DNA from: Pontederia crassipes | Taxonomy: Eukaryota; Streptophyta; Magnoliopsida; Commelinales; Pontederiaceae | Length of the DNA: 64,000 nucleotides | Assembly: GCA_030549335.1 (NCBI GenBank) | Contig: CM060183.1 | Span: 22,332,552-22,396,551, forward strand | Direction: 5' to 3' | Shown here: positions 34,241 through 47,400 of the stretch, piece by piece | How the letters are laid out: every line of letters starts with the position of its first letter | How positions within the stretch are numbered: the first letter of the stretch is position 1 | The notes under the pieces: model-generated | Seen by the model: the letters and a program-made list of their open reading frames with translations, nothing else | Database searches by the model: none | Told to the model about the DNA's origin: nothing | Translations under genes and position numbers: made by a program

Positions 34241-36160
34241 ACAATTTGATAAATACACTATCTACTTAAGATAAATATAGTATCTACTACTTAAGTAGAT
34301 AGAGTCATACTAATTATTTAAATAAACATCGTTGAAATTGATATTAATGATTAATGTAAAAAAGAAGTGAATTTAAATTTTAAATAAAAAAGATATCATG
34401 TCATACATCTTTAAATAGAAAGTATATATCCATGAAATCATATTTTCTCCAATTAAATTTATGAGAAAGTTGTAGTACAAAACTTGCAAGAATCCATCCT
34501 CCGAGATTAAGATTGCGTTTGAGAATTTTCTCTGAAACTTGACTTGCTTTCGGTTAGTTGGTGTTTACTGTTTAGCACACATATCTTTCAAACTTTCTTT
34601 ATTTTTATGAAAATGATTGCCATCCCAAACTTTCCTTTATTCTTTTCCAAAAGTTGATATAGACTTTCTTTATAGCTCTGGCATTGTGATTCAACCCTTT
34701 CAACATTACCGTGTGAGATAAAATAATGTTAACTGAAATGAATCTTTCTATACCGATTGCAACAAGGGGTTATTTGCGAAGAAAAGTTTTACTCTTAACT
34801 TTTGGATTAGATTTTATGTTCAAGTGGAGTTTTAGTATCTTAACAATACACGAGCATAGGGAGAAAATCTTTCATCTTGAGATTCATGAGAAAAGTTAAA
34901 GAGAGAAAAATTACGGAGAAAAAGGAGAAAGATATTTTTTTATTCCTTCTCTAGTGATCATTTTTCTCTTGTACTTTTTAATCAATAATATAAATATATG
35001 AGAACTTTTCCCATTGACATTGATAATTGTTCTAATTTGGTATTCATTATTTCGAAGTTAAAAATTGTATTATGCAAAATCCGACGTCCTATTCGATTCA
35101 TTCAGATTAATCTTTCGGACGAAAACAAGATTGTGTTGAAGACAACTGACGCATGAATAAATATTTTTCCATTTAGAATCTTTATGATCCAAAGGATTTT
35201 ATTTTAATTTATTATGTATTATAAGGTCATTTTTTTTCTTTTCCTATGTTATCTTCTACCACGATCAGTACATATCCACTTACAGTGCCCCAGTGGGCTT
35301 CAAGAAAGTGGGCTGACTCTTGCCCACTAAAAGGACCAATCAATAACTTATATTTTCCACACAGTAGGGAGAAGAAAAAAAAACAACTATGTTATTATCT
35401 GTATTATTCGTATTTCACCCTTTATTTGTGGTGCAAAAAGTTAACTTTGTAAATAGAGGACTACTTTTCAGAAAGCATTACATAGATTTATCTTCTCCTT
35501 AAATATTTCATAGTTGAATTTCTCAGTCTTTTTTTGTGTCTACAATATGGAATTTTAGTAAAGCTGCTAAAATTGAACACATTGCTTGTAGATGGAAAAA
35601 TATCGTATATTTTGTTTCGAATTTATTTTTGTCACATCTACTCCCTTTTAATAGAACGAAAATATCAAAGTTGAAGACCAAATATATAGAATGATTACCG
35701 CCGACAAAGGTTAGCGTTCATTAAATGAGCCAAGAATAAATTGCCGAGAGAAATTAACAGGTAAACAGTTGAATCATTATTGCAAAGCAGTTGCCATTTA
35801 CGAGTTATCAAAGATCGCACATGCGTGGGGGACATGTCATGGAACCAAAATTTTCTCTCTTTTTCTCTCTCTCTCTCTCTCTCTCATGGTACGTGTTTAC
35901 TGTTTAGCACTGAGATAACCAGTGTTAGTTAGATGTATGTCATGATATGTTATCAGATAGGGATGTTTGTTCTTGAAAGAAGAAGACCCTACAATTCTTT
36001 GTCGATTTATTCCAATATGCAATACCATACATCTGATATCCTCAATTTAACTAACTTTTGAAAGTATAGTAAAGGGAAGAGAAGGTGATGATAATTTTAT
36101 TTGGACGATTCTATTCTTTATATATATACTTATATGTTTAATTTATGTGGTTAAAAATGA
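34241..36160. other. AT-rich intergenic DNA
   Basis: No gene was recognised. A (TC)n microsatellite lies at about 35864-35885. Confidence 0.45.
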
Positions 36161-36164
36161 AAAT

Positions 36165-36375
36165 ACGTATTAAGTATGTTTTTTCCCTCCTTTCCACTCT
36201 GATTTGGGAGGGGAAAGAATTGGAGGAGAAAGAATTGGAGGAGAATGAAGGGGAAAGGAGGAGACTTTCCCTTCCATTCCCCTCCAACTTAATTCAAACA
36301 AACAGGGGGAATTCATTCCTCTTCTTTCTCTTTCCATTAATTCCCCTCCTTTCACCCCCAACCAAACAGGGCCTA
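36165..36375. repeat. Purine/pyrimidine-asymmetric MITE-like repeat
   Basis: The strand switches between long purine-rich (GAATTGGAGGAGAA, twice in tandem) and pyrimidine-rich runs (CTCCTTTC, CTTCCATTCCCC), giving imperfect inverted repeats. It ends near CCAACCAAACAGGGCC, a sequence common at plant MITE ends. TSDs were not found. Confidence 0.4.
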
Positions 36376-37403
36376 AGAGATCACGCATACATGTGAAATA
36401 CCAACAATTAATATATGTCTCTTAGCATAAATACTAAATAAGATATAATAATATGACCAATCAAGCATATTTCACGCGAGATACCGTCAATTTGAATTTT
36501 TGGGTTGAAGATCAAGAAAGTTAGCCAGCTAAGTTCAAGTTTCGAAATTGTCATAGTTAGAAAATAGATTGCCTGAACCCACTTTAATTAGATGTTTCAT
36601 GTTTGAAATTGAGAATATATATTCAGAGAGAGCAATATTAGTGATAGCATTGTGCCCCATGCTTTTAGGATCGTCTGATTTCAGATGGACAGACGAGATG
36701 AACGTGTGCCAGTTCATAGGGGTTTGTCCGATTCGCGAGCGTCGGTTCGCAGGGGTTCGTTCATAAGTGCATGTTCTCGGGTGCAACGCTTTTTCTCCCC
36801 TCTTTGTGTCGGCAACGACGATAGCACAAGGAAACAACGACGTAGGGCGACAATGCTCCAGCATGGGGAGATTGACGATTTGAGATGAGTCGATGGAGTT
36901 TGAATAGTTCACATGTTTGCAGCATTCGATATGAGATGTGCTTTCTTCTCTGCGCGCACCGACGCATTGCGTCGGCCCTCCTCCAAGAGCTCGCCAAGGA
37001 GCTCGCGGAGGGGGACATATGCCCCCTTTTTTTGTGTGCTCAATCATCGAGGGAGGATGAGCACGGCGAGAGAGAAGGAACAATGGTGAGGGAGGATGAA
37101 CTACGATCTAGAGCAACATATCAAACCCCAGCTAGGGTGGAGGAATAGAGAGGGAGGAGGAACGGCGACCAAATCTCCGTGAGTGAGAGGTCGACGTCAT
37201 CGTCAACAGAGAAGGCAAAGGTCTTGTCGTTCACTCGAAGAATTAAGGTCGCGGTCCACCGGTGTTCGTACCCTTCCGCTAGACAAACCGACATTCCGCT
37301 CACCGAATTGACTCGCCCTCCACCTTGAACCAACACGCCTAGATCTTATCCATCCATCATAAATCGAAATGCTACCACAAAGGTGTGATAGCACACTAAT
37401 ATT

Positions 37404-37444
<41 letters not shown>

Positions 37445-37656
37445 AGTTGCTGTCAATCCATAAAAAGGAGCTCAGCACAGTAACTAATTGCATCCTCCTA
37501 TTAATTACTGCAGACAGTACGGGCGTATTAAATTTAGTCGAAATTTCAAGTAATCATAGAATGCATTAATTCATTTTATCTCACAACGGTAAAAGTATCC
37601 AACACTTTCAGCACTAGTATATTTTGGAGTGACAATAATAATACTTTTTTCTTTGA
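36376..37656. other. Unassigned region with overlapping open frames and a (TA)n tract
   Basis: Between 36.53 and 37.34 kb, frames of 65-182 codons overlap on both strands without any domain I recognise. An exact (TA)18 run lies at 37407-37442. The sequence may be a decayed captured gene, but no family could be named. Confidence 0.35.
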
Positions 37657-38180
37657 GTGCGTTTGAAAATCGAATCGCTCTTTCCAAGTTTTACATGAAT
37701 ACTTGAATTGGCAAATTAGTTCGAAATGTATTTGGATGGAGTGAAATATAAGGATGGAGAAATAGGTAGTTGATGCAATGAAAAATGATAAATGTGTTAA
37801 ATTAATTTTAATATTTTTTGAATAAAATAAGTATTATAAATACAAAATATAATTTTGTAAAAAATAATAATAAAGTATAAATTAAAATATTTTGTTAAAA
37901 ATATATTATTTAGATCTAAATTTTTTTATAAATTATGTTTAATGAAATATTAAAATATTAATGAAATAGTAAGTAATAAATAATATTGTATTAATCTTTT
38001 ATAATAATTATTTTATGAATAAATTATTTCATATAAGAAAGGTAAATGAGAGAAAATAATAAAAGAAAAGATTTCAAATAAAAATTGAAAAAAAAAGACA
38101 AAACAGCCTGGTTTCACTAATGTTAGAATCAAGGTCAAGACTCACTTTTGACGAAACTAAGTGAAATTAACTCTGGTTTC
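37657..38180. repeat. AT-rich MITE-like repeat, copy A
   Basis: Aligned with 41733-42330 in the same orientation. Both share CAAATTAGTTCGAAATGTATTTGGATGGAGTGAAA-type sequence near the left (in two pieces), GTAGTTGATG, an AT-rich centre, and GAGAGAAAATAA(T/G)AAAAGAAAA near the right. The left end TGCGTTTGAAAAT resembles the inverse of copy B's right end ATTGCCAAACGG, suggesting terminal inverted repeats. Confidence 0.6.
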
Positions 38181-38189
38181 AAATTTTTT

Positions 38190-38580
38190 TAATAATAAGA
38201 GATCATCTATTGATTAAAAAGTCGGAATGGCCCTGATACAAAATATCGAAGAAATTTCGAAGGATCAAATTCCCAAAAAAGGTCGTGAATAGAAGATCGG
38301 CTAAAATTTGCCAAAAAATTAACTGCCCGGTTAGCTTTTCGGAAGCAATGTATAAGACGCCATAAAGTAAATTGGCCCAGCATAACCATAATATTTGTTA
38401 TAATAGTTTTCACACGCCAAAAAATAGTAGAAGCCCGTTCACGAACTCCACAAGGTTAGTTGAGTCGGACTAGATAATGAAAGCTGATAGTTCCATTTGA
38501 AGGCAGCACAGAGTCAGCATGTCTCTTAACAGTACCTACGAAAAGAAAACGATTAGAGTGAGTACTAATAATAAATCTGC
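38190..38580 (-). pseudogene. 3' end of an L1 LINE (RNase H remnant), minus strand
   Basis: The minus frame at 38413-38207 encodes FTLWRLIHCFRKANRAVNFL followed by ANFSRSS, which matches the end of the RNase H domain of plant L1 ORF2 (V..R..N.AAD.LAN.). The same region in the LINE at 42.7-47.8 kb reads NILNCDRRCNKAADGLANMG. A T-run at about 38186-38192 would be its poly(A) tail. The upstream 150-200 bp probably belongs to the same domain but is too decayed to read. Confidence 0.65.
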
Positions 38581-38639
38581 TCCCTCTGTCAGGCCAGCAT
38601 CAATGAAGGAGGTTCCAACTTAATTCCATTTCCAAACTC

Positions 38640-41600
38640 AGCCTTCGGGTCTCGTTATATTTGAACCGTGCTCAAAATTTGAAAATTTTAAAAGTCCGAA
38701 CACCCTGCACTTTTTGACGAAAATCATGACAGTAATTTTGTCCAATAGTTTCATTACTGTCGTTGAAGAAGGGAGGAAAAAAACACGATGCTTGTCATCG
38801 ACCGTTGGCAACGAATTGATGGCGCTATCAATCGCGCGATGGGAAGTGAGAGAAACAGTGACAGGCATATATAGCACCAAAACAGTCAGATCATTTGCGA
38901 AGGACGGGTCATGCATGCATGCAGACACAGCACAATAATATTAATGGCGACCCACACCATTCTCATGCGACGGAGCATAAAACTCTCCCGTAATCGTACA
39001 ACCAAAACACTTTAAACCCATTATGAGCTTTACACAGATCCATAGTACTAACTCTACTAAAAAACCCCCCAATCCACAGAAGAAACAAGAGAACAACGAG
39101 GGCACCAAACCTACTGTGAGCGGCGGCATTTAATTAGTGTTCCATCATTTTGGACACTTCAGACAACCTTCCATGTGGTTCGGAGGACCAGTAATAAGAG
39201 TCCCCCCCCACCCAGTAGGATTGCCTCTTCATGGCTCCAGTCCAACTGGTGGCGGTGATCAAGATTTGTATTCAGTTAGCAAATGGTTGGTTTCTGTACG
39301 TACTCATGAGATGTAGTTGAAGCTGTGGGTATACGTATGAGAATGTCTCAATCGCTCGAAGTGTTAGATTAGATAAAAAAAAAGGAGCAAATATTAATTA
39401 GAAGTGGACGTATACGATATTCTCCACCTATATCATGCATGTTAAATATCTAAAAGAAATTGCATAATCGGTTTAATTAGTTAGCGAGAGAGGACGTATG
39501 ACGTGAAAGCATGGCCATGCATGCGCACAGACACGCATACGCCAAGTTAATCAAATCATTCACATGTTTGAAGGTGGGCGAGTGGCGCCTGTGAGCCCCC
39601 ACGGTGTCCCTTCCCGCCCTCCACTTCGACGCCCCCATCGAGTTATTGCATTACACTGTACGTGAGAAATATTAATTGTAGGCTAACATCACGATCGATC
39701 CAAGGGTACAGACAGGCCGGGGTTACACCAATTAATTAGGCGCCATGCCCTCCTCTCACCACCACGTCATTGAGTAGAATCTTCATGCTAATCTGCTAAC
39801 CAGTGAGCTATAAGTTTTAATTAAGATTGTCGGATGCTAATAGTATCGGATTCAAAAATCATTGCTTGCTTAGGAGAATATCATTCATTTCGCTCCTCGA
39901 CCTGCAGGGTAACTCTAAAAAAAAGAATGTACAGTTAATTTAATAGCATAAAAGACCCCAATTTGGACGTATAAATATTTTCATGTACTAAGGATTAATG
40001 TCTACGAAGGAGACGAAGGATGGCAGACGTAGCCGTTGGCGATGCGTGCCATGCCTCGACGGGGCTTCTGAGATCCTTCGTCCTGCATGGACCATTTCTG
40101 ATCAAAAGTACGACAATATATACACCGTATACTATCGATATCTGCATATTATATATAAGTACGGCAAGACGTATATAAATATATACAATCTCGATCCACA
40201 ATATTCTGATCCTTTAATTTCTCTCTCCTCGCAGGTTCGCCGTATGTGGCTAATTGCTGACTGACATGAGCTGTAGCCATCTGTGGACGTACAAAGCTTC
40301 ACGACTCTCGTGTACCAGATACAAGGACAGACGTATACAGTGCTGCATGGTTGAATCAAGTTGCAGCAAGGAGAATTATTGAGCCTTTTCATGACACACA
40401 TTTCAGAAATGCCACTGCATGGCATTCATATATGCATCTGATGATGCATCACATATCATCATGTCATGCATACATGTATGTAAGTTGGAATGCATCCATG
40501 CAGGGTCCATGCATGCATTAAGTTAATGCCATGTGGTGACCCACCATGCGAAGGATGCCATGCCATGAGGGACCAGGAGGTGCTGCCCTAGCATCATTCT
40601 TCATTCTTCTTGGAGGAACCCGGAATCACTCGTCCTTGTCTATCGCGGAGGAGGGATGGGGTGTGACAAGAGAGCATGGGCTCTCCTTGTTGTAGATGGT
40701 GGATGTCCCCATATGTATGCATTCTTGTATACACCATTTGTTGTAATCCTTCCCTTGTTGCCCCCTGGACCAAATCGTCTACTCGTGTAATTTGGAAGCC
40801 AAGTGTGGGTTGAGCTTGCCGAATTGTCTCTTATCGAGAAAGACACATTGGAGAATTTTATATGTACAGACCAGGCCAGGGCACACAGTTATTACTCGTT
40901 CTGTATTCGATCTCCTCCAAGCAAGAAAAAACAACATTAATTGCTTCGTATCATCACGTTTTTCATTCATAATAATTAAAGTCAAGTTACAGTCAAGATG
41001 ATGAAATGCTTTACTTCTTAATGTATTCATGGTCACATTATTCTGCAGATTAATTAATGCTGACATCAATTGTTCAGAGACGATTATGGAAACGTTCTTC
41101 TAAGGTTAAAACCTTATTGATCTCTTTCTATTGAAATAAATGGTCGTATCTTTTACTTTAAACTATACTGTAGACCATGATATTCTTTCTGTGCGAACAG
41201 ATACGAGGAGTTTACCAGATAATATTTAATCTCACAATCGACCATTCTCTTACAATCATTCAACAACTTAGCGAATCGATTTCCAAATATCTAATAATAC
41301 AACGACCGAAGTAGTGATGTTTAACCTTTCCAAATACCAATTTTATATTATGAAATTAGCCCGTCTAGACTAGAGGTAATGTTTTTTTTTCCTTTGAATT
41401 AAGCGAAAACACTCAACATCGAAATAATAATAATTCCATAATTAGAAATATATCTAGAACCGATGGGCGCACTCTTATAACCTGCTAATGGTCTCGTCAT
41501 TGCCAAGAAGAATCCACGCAAGAGAAATGTTGCAGGGTGAAGGGCCCAAGTTTCACTACTTGCGTCCACAGATCAACCTTGATGGATCATGGATAGCCAT

Positions 41601-41730
41601 TTAATATTTTGTCTATTGGACTTGACATCTAAATATTTTGATGCACCCAACTCTGCGTTTTTTTTCCATTGCATAATACAAATTGCCCCATTAAAAATAA
41701 GGATACGAGAGCATGGAAACAGAATTGTAC
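38640..41730. other. Mixed, apparently low-copy DNA without recognisable repeats
   Basis: This stretch has more balanced composition and no member of the repeat families seen elsewhere in the window. Open frames (62-97 codons) are unassigned. It is rich in GCATGC/ATGCAT sequence (40.4-40.55 kb) and contains a short hairpin ACAAGAGAGC...GCTCTCCTTGT at about 40661-40685. It could be flanking or regulatory DNA of a gene outside, but I see no exon or RNA I can name. Confidence 0.35.
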
Positions 41731-41732
41731 TT

Positions 41733-42330
41733 CCTCCTAAATTTTCGATGAATAATTAAATTGACAGATTAATTTGAAATGTATTTAGATGGAGTGAAAC
41801 ATAATAATGAAGAACCATGTAGTTGATGTGATGAATGAATTTTTTATGAATTTTAAATTAAAAATTATTATTATAATAATGAAGTATAATTTTAATATTA
41901 ATAAAAATAACATTTAAAAGTAACAATTTTTTAAGGAAAAATTTTGTTAAAAAATATCGTATTCAAATATAAAAACTATTTTTTTAAATTAATTATAATT
42001 AACAAAATATTAATTTTTTTAATAAAATAATAAGGAACAAATAATAATATATTAATTCTTTATTATAAATATTTTATATATAATAAATAAATTATTTATA
42101 AGGGTAAGGTGTGATGAGAGAAAATAAGAAAAGAAAAAAAATAAATAAAAAAGGTCACGCGATGCAAAAAAATGGACACCTGCTATTGTGCTCCAGTTCC
42201 ATGGAGCGCTAGAATCGGTGTCACACCGCGATTTCAACTTTTGGTTCCACTAAAATTGCGATTTCCACTGTGGTGTTTGACGAAACGGGGGAACGCGGTT
42301 CCACCCCCGTTCCATTGCCAAACGGCCCAA
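41733..42330. repeat. AT-rich MITE-like repeat, copy B
   Basis: Second copy of the repeat at 37657-38180, with an extended, well-preserved right end (GGTTCCACCCCCGTTCCATTGCCAAACGG). The left terminus appears lost. No protein is encoded. Confidence 0.6.
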
Positions 42331-42822
42331 GTGTATTAATACAGCGATTCACCAATTAATATAAAAAGAAATGATAAGTTCAATTTTCACTAATATAACT
42401 TATTTCTTATTTTATTTTGATCTTTACTTTTTTTACTAAATTTATGGACCTTCTTTTTATAATAAAAAACAATATAAAAAATAGATGATGATATCTCTCT
42501 ATCTTCACAATGTTTATTACTAAATTTATTTTAGGGAACGGATACTAATAGGACAATTTGATAAATATTAATAAAAAACATTGCGCAAATTTTAAAAGTT
42601 TGAATATTTTTTATATAAAATAATATTGAATCATTGGAAGAGATAGAAGTAATGGATGAATCCACTTATTCTGCAGAAAGTCAAAAAATTCTCTTCATGA
42701 GAGAGTTCACTGCTGGGAGCTTCTCTCTCTAAAAAACCACTCTCTCTAAAAAACCCCTCCCAGCGGCTAGCTGATCTCCCTCCTCGACCCCGGCGCCCCG
42801 CCGGAGACGCCCGTCTCCAGCA

Positions 42823-44272
42823 ATGACAGAACCGCCCGACCTTCCCCACCACAACACTCCTCTTCTCCCCCATCCTATCAGCTCAGACAGACATACAAGG
42901 CCGTGGTCACAGCTTGGACCCTGATGGAAGTTGGTTCGTCATGGGGAGATCGTGACCGGCGCTGTCCTTCGGATCTCATCTCCCCACACCAGTTGCGATG
43001 TTTGCAGGAAGAGATCACGGAGGAGGTCATCATCCTTGCTGCTGAGGTGGCGGATAGGTCGGAAGAACTAAAACATTGCCTTGTCGGGAGGACAGCTGGA
43101 CGGATCTAGTTGGATTTGCTCCGGGCCGAGCTCCCGAAAATCTAGGGTTTTGTTCATTCCTTGAAGGTAACTGATATGGGTAATAGATATTTTTTACTCT
43201 CTTTTGATTGCTTGCAGGAACGTATGCGCGTCTTGACAGGAGGCCCCTGGAGCATCGCGGGTCACTTCCTATTTGTTTCACAGCCTCATCCATACTTTCG
43301 GGCCATTGGCGATTTCCCTCGGGTGCTCCCGGCCTAGCTTCAGTTGTGTGGAATGTCTTATGAGTTATAGGGACATGACTCGGTCTAGAGAGTTGCAAGT
43401 TATTTTGGGCGCCGTTTCTTGTTGACAGGGACTCCCTCGCCGACGATCGGTGCCAAGCGATTCGTGTTTGTGTCGATCTGGACCTCACAAGGCCGATCAA
43501 GCAGGGGGTGTGGATCCGCAATCCTAACTGTAGCAGGTTCTTTCAACGTGTTTCTTATGAGAATTTACTTATTTTCTATTTTCGCTGTGGTATGGTTGGT
43601 CACAGGTTTGAGGGTTGTAAGGTCTCGCCGTCGGCGAGTGGTGATGCTAAGGTCTTACTCTATGGACTTTGGCTGCGCTCTTACGCCGACATGTGTCGAC
43701 CCCGAGCTCCTATGACTCCTGGTGCTCAGGGGAGGATCTCATGGTTGGACCCTCGTAGCGTCCAGACGGAGGCTCGGGATCAGCGGGACCCCCCCTGTTG
43801 GGGTCGACGAGGTGGGATCGCTGCGGAGGCCAGCTGCGGGCGCTGGGCCGAGGGGCAAACCAAACCAGTTCGGCGCACTTGATCTTAACCACTCGCCATA
43901 ATCCGACGGTCCTGATCCTATGATGGAAGTTGATAATGGCCGCCCTAGTGTGATCTTTCGCCATGTAACCCCGATCAAACATCCTACGATAAAACTTTTC
44001 CGCCCCTTTCAGTTGGTTCGTCTTCTTAGCCTAGATCTAGGGCATCACCCATCCAGAACACCCTCTCTACCTCCCTTTTGCAGGAAAAGGCCCATGGAGG
44101 AACATCTGAGAATCATGCCGCCATGGTCGAGAAGATCAAAGAACGCTTCATCTGCAACAAGCCTCCAGACATGACCGTGGAGCTCGAAGAAGGACAGATC
44201 CAAGACGAAGAAGCGAAAGATGAAGGGATGACTCGGATGAGGACCTTGTGCCAAACCAAAGGAAAGAGATGA
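42823..44272 (+). pseudogene. L1 ORF1 (DUF4283 / zinc-knuckle nucleic-acid-binding protein), broken
   Basis: The likely start is MTEPPDLPH at 42823, matching MAKPPDP at the start of the second L1's ORF1. Recognisable pieces follow in different frames: LQEEITEEVIILAAEVADRS (about 43000), VLTGGPWSIAGH (about 43230; DUF4283), RNPNCSRFFQRVSYENLLIF (about 43520), then YFRCGMVGHRFEGC, a CCHC-like knuckle in which the first Cys is Tyr. The C-terminal tail is acidic and ends at 44272. In related elements this protein packages the L1 RNA. Many stops and frame changes make this copy non-coding. Confidence 0.75.
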
Positions 44273-44439
44273 AGCGTGGAAGGGTCAAGAAGCGTGTGCC
44301 GCCGGCGCTCCTGTCTCCTCTGCAACAAATAATAAGGAACCAAAAATAAAAAAGAGGTAAGGAAAAGGCCAGATCTCATGTCGTCCTCATCATCTCATCT
44401 CTCCTTGCAGGTGACAGCTGGGAATCCAGCAGTCAAACC

Positions 44440-47400
44440 ATGAAGATCATTTCTTGGAACTTCCGTGGGGCGTACCAGAGCAAAGTCAGGGATCGGCTCC
44501 AGGAGCTTATAAGTAGGTATTGTCTTGATATTATTTTGTTAGTCGAAACACATGTTACTAACGTGCAAGCAGATAAGATTCTTCAGTGACTGGGCAACCA
44601 TTTGTCCCGGAGATATCTTGCCGGTGATGGGGCTTCCGGGGGCATCATTTTAGCTTGGTGACATCAAAGCATAGAAATCACGGACGGGGATAGGAACACA
44701 GTCTAAGTCTAGTCTAGGGTTAATTGGTGGTCTAAGTACAATGGTGGTCTAAGTCTAGGGTTAATTGGATCAAGGACGGGGATAGGAACACGACTTTTTT
44801 TCACCTAAGTACAATGGTTAAACAAAGAAGAAATAAAATACAAATGTTAATTGTCAATAAGGATGAAATAATAGATGATGGTGATAGGATTAGAGAGAAG
44901 TTCGTGAACCACTATAGTAATCTCTGGAGTAGAGAAAGAACACCTGAGATCCTCTTAGAATACTGGCCTGAACTACCTAAAATTCATCCTAACAACCACA
45001 CCCAGTTAACAGCTCCTATCACATGACAAGAGATCAAGGATGCCTTTTGGAGCATGTCAACTGGTAGGGCTCTTGGACCTGATGGCTACATGATTGAATT
45101 TTACAAAACCTATTGAGATATTGTTAGTCCTAAACTTTGTAGTGAAATCCAAGCCTTTTTCCAATCATATCACATGCCCACTACCTGTAGTTGGACCACC
45201 TTGATCTTCATTCCCAAGAGACAAACTCTCAAAGCCCTAAATGATTATCATGCAATCTCTCTCTATAATGTTATTTATCGTGTCATTGCAAAAATCTTGG
45301 CTAATAGATTAAAACCTAGGTTGTAGGAACTAATTGACCCTGCTTAGTCTACCTTTGTTAGAAATCATTTAATTTAGGATAGCATCCTAGTGGCTCAAGA
45401 GTTAGTCCATTCCATGGGGAGGGGTAGGAAAAAATATATGCTATTAAAGACGGTCATGGAAATTTTTTTTGATAGTCTCTTGGTATAACATTAAGAATAT
45501 CCTTAGGCTCATGAATTTCCCTGAGGTGTTCATTGATTGGACCATGGCCTTTGTCACATCACCTAAATTTAAATGTTATATTAATGGGGTGATGTCCCAA
45601 GGTTTCACTAGTCACCAAGATATTAGACAGGGGGACCCCATGTCCCCTTATCTTTTCATCTTAACATCACAAGTGCTCTCTACATTGCTCAATAATGATA
45701 TCCTCATGGGAAACATTCAGCCTTTTAAATGTGCAAACTTTACCTTAAGTCAACTTACTTATGCAGATGACCTACTAATTTGTATTGCAACTACAAAAAA
45801 GAACTGTGTCAATTTAAACAAAACTTTAAACCTCTATGGCATGTTAACAAACCAGAAGAGTAATGCTAACAAGTCTGAACTGTTCATCCCCTCAAACATG
45901 CACTCTGGTAGGACTTCACTAATTAAACATCATATGGGTATCCAAACTAGAAAATTCCCCTTTATTTACTTAGGTGTCCCAATATCCAATAAGTTGATCC
46001 TTGTTAATCATCAAAAGCTTTTAACTGATAAGATATCTGCTTGGATCTCTGGATGGAAAAGAAACACTCTCAACCAGGTTGGAAGACTTACCTTAATTCT
46101 TTCAGTCTTAAATTCCATTCCTATTTATTTCTTGGTAGTTACTCATGTTCCAGACTCTGGAGTTCCTGAAGAGGATGGCTAGGAGTTTTCTCTAGGATGG
46201 TAAGGAAGATAAGAGGGGCCTACATCTTATAAATTAGAATACTGTCCAATTGCCTAAGGGGGATGGTGGTCTGGGTGTTAAAAAGCTAACGCATATTAGA
46301 ACTACCTTGCTTGCTAAAAGAATTCATGCAATCTTGAGAGGGGAATCTAGTATCTGGATTGATTTTGTCAAAGAAAAATATGGGTCTTTTCACCTCTGGT
46401 CTTCTCTTGGGCAACTTGGTCCTGGAGGATCATCCTTGACACTTCAATTAGCATTAGGAATGGCTTCACTAAATGCATTGCAAATGGTCAAAAAACAGAT
46501 ATCATGATGGAACCTTGGATATTTGACATTCCTTTTGCCTTTAAGCCTATACACATTAATGTTAATATGCTTTCAAATTTTCATCTCGTTTTTTATTTTA
46601 TTAACAATAGCACATGGAACATCAGCATCATTCATGCTTGTTTTGGTCCTTCACTGATTGATAAAATCCTCTCCTTGCATCTGCCCACCTCTATGGCCAA
46701 TGATGACACATGGGTATGGGCCTCGAATTCTCATGGTATTGCTAGTACAAATAGCGTCTATAAATTCTTGTGCAGGAACAGTCGCTCGACACCAACACCT
46801 GGAGGGCCTCCTTGGAACTTGGTTTGGCGGATCAAAGTGCCCCATAAAATTTCTATTTTCTTGTGGAAACTCATGTACAATCGTTTGCCTACTAAGAATT
46901 ATTTTCGGCATTTTGATACCTTGACACATACTGATTGCTTCTTCTGTGGTTTAAATGTTGAATCGAACGCTCATTTATTTTTCAATGTTCTTTTGCAAAA
47001 TAGCTTTGGTCTACCTTTAAACAAAAAACTGGTTTCACTTTCCTTTATGAAGATTCTTGACATGTTGGAGATTGGATCAGGGAAGGTCGTAATCTCGACC
47101 GAAGATCCAAGCTCTTTTTCCTTTCTCTTTTTGCATTTAGCTTGTGGGGACTTTGGGCTGCTCGTAATTACCGCCATTTTAGTTCCAGGCAGGCAACCGT
47201 ATTGGGTGCTTGGGAGCGGGATGTTGCCGGGCATACTGAATATGTGACTACCCATGTACCTGAGGCTTTCAGCCCCCAAGACTATGTTCGAGTCCGATGG
47301 GAGCCCCCGACTGACCCATGGGTCAAGCTTAACTCCGACGGATCTTTTGTACATTCGTCGGAGCCGGGGGGAGTGGGCTTTATCATTCGGGCTCCTAATA

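Noticed and set aside
37203-37493. 96-codon minus frame with a Tyr-Ile repeat
   Set aside because: The repeat translates the (TA)n microsatellite at 37407-37442.
40655-40690. Hairpin resembling a miRNA precursor (ACAAGAGAGC...GCTCTCCTTGT)
   Set aside because: Stem of about ten pairs with a mismatch is far too short for a plant miRNA, and neither arm matches a miRNA family I know.
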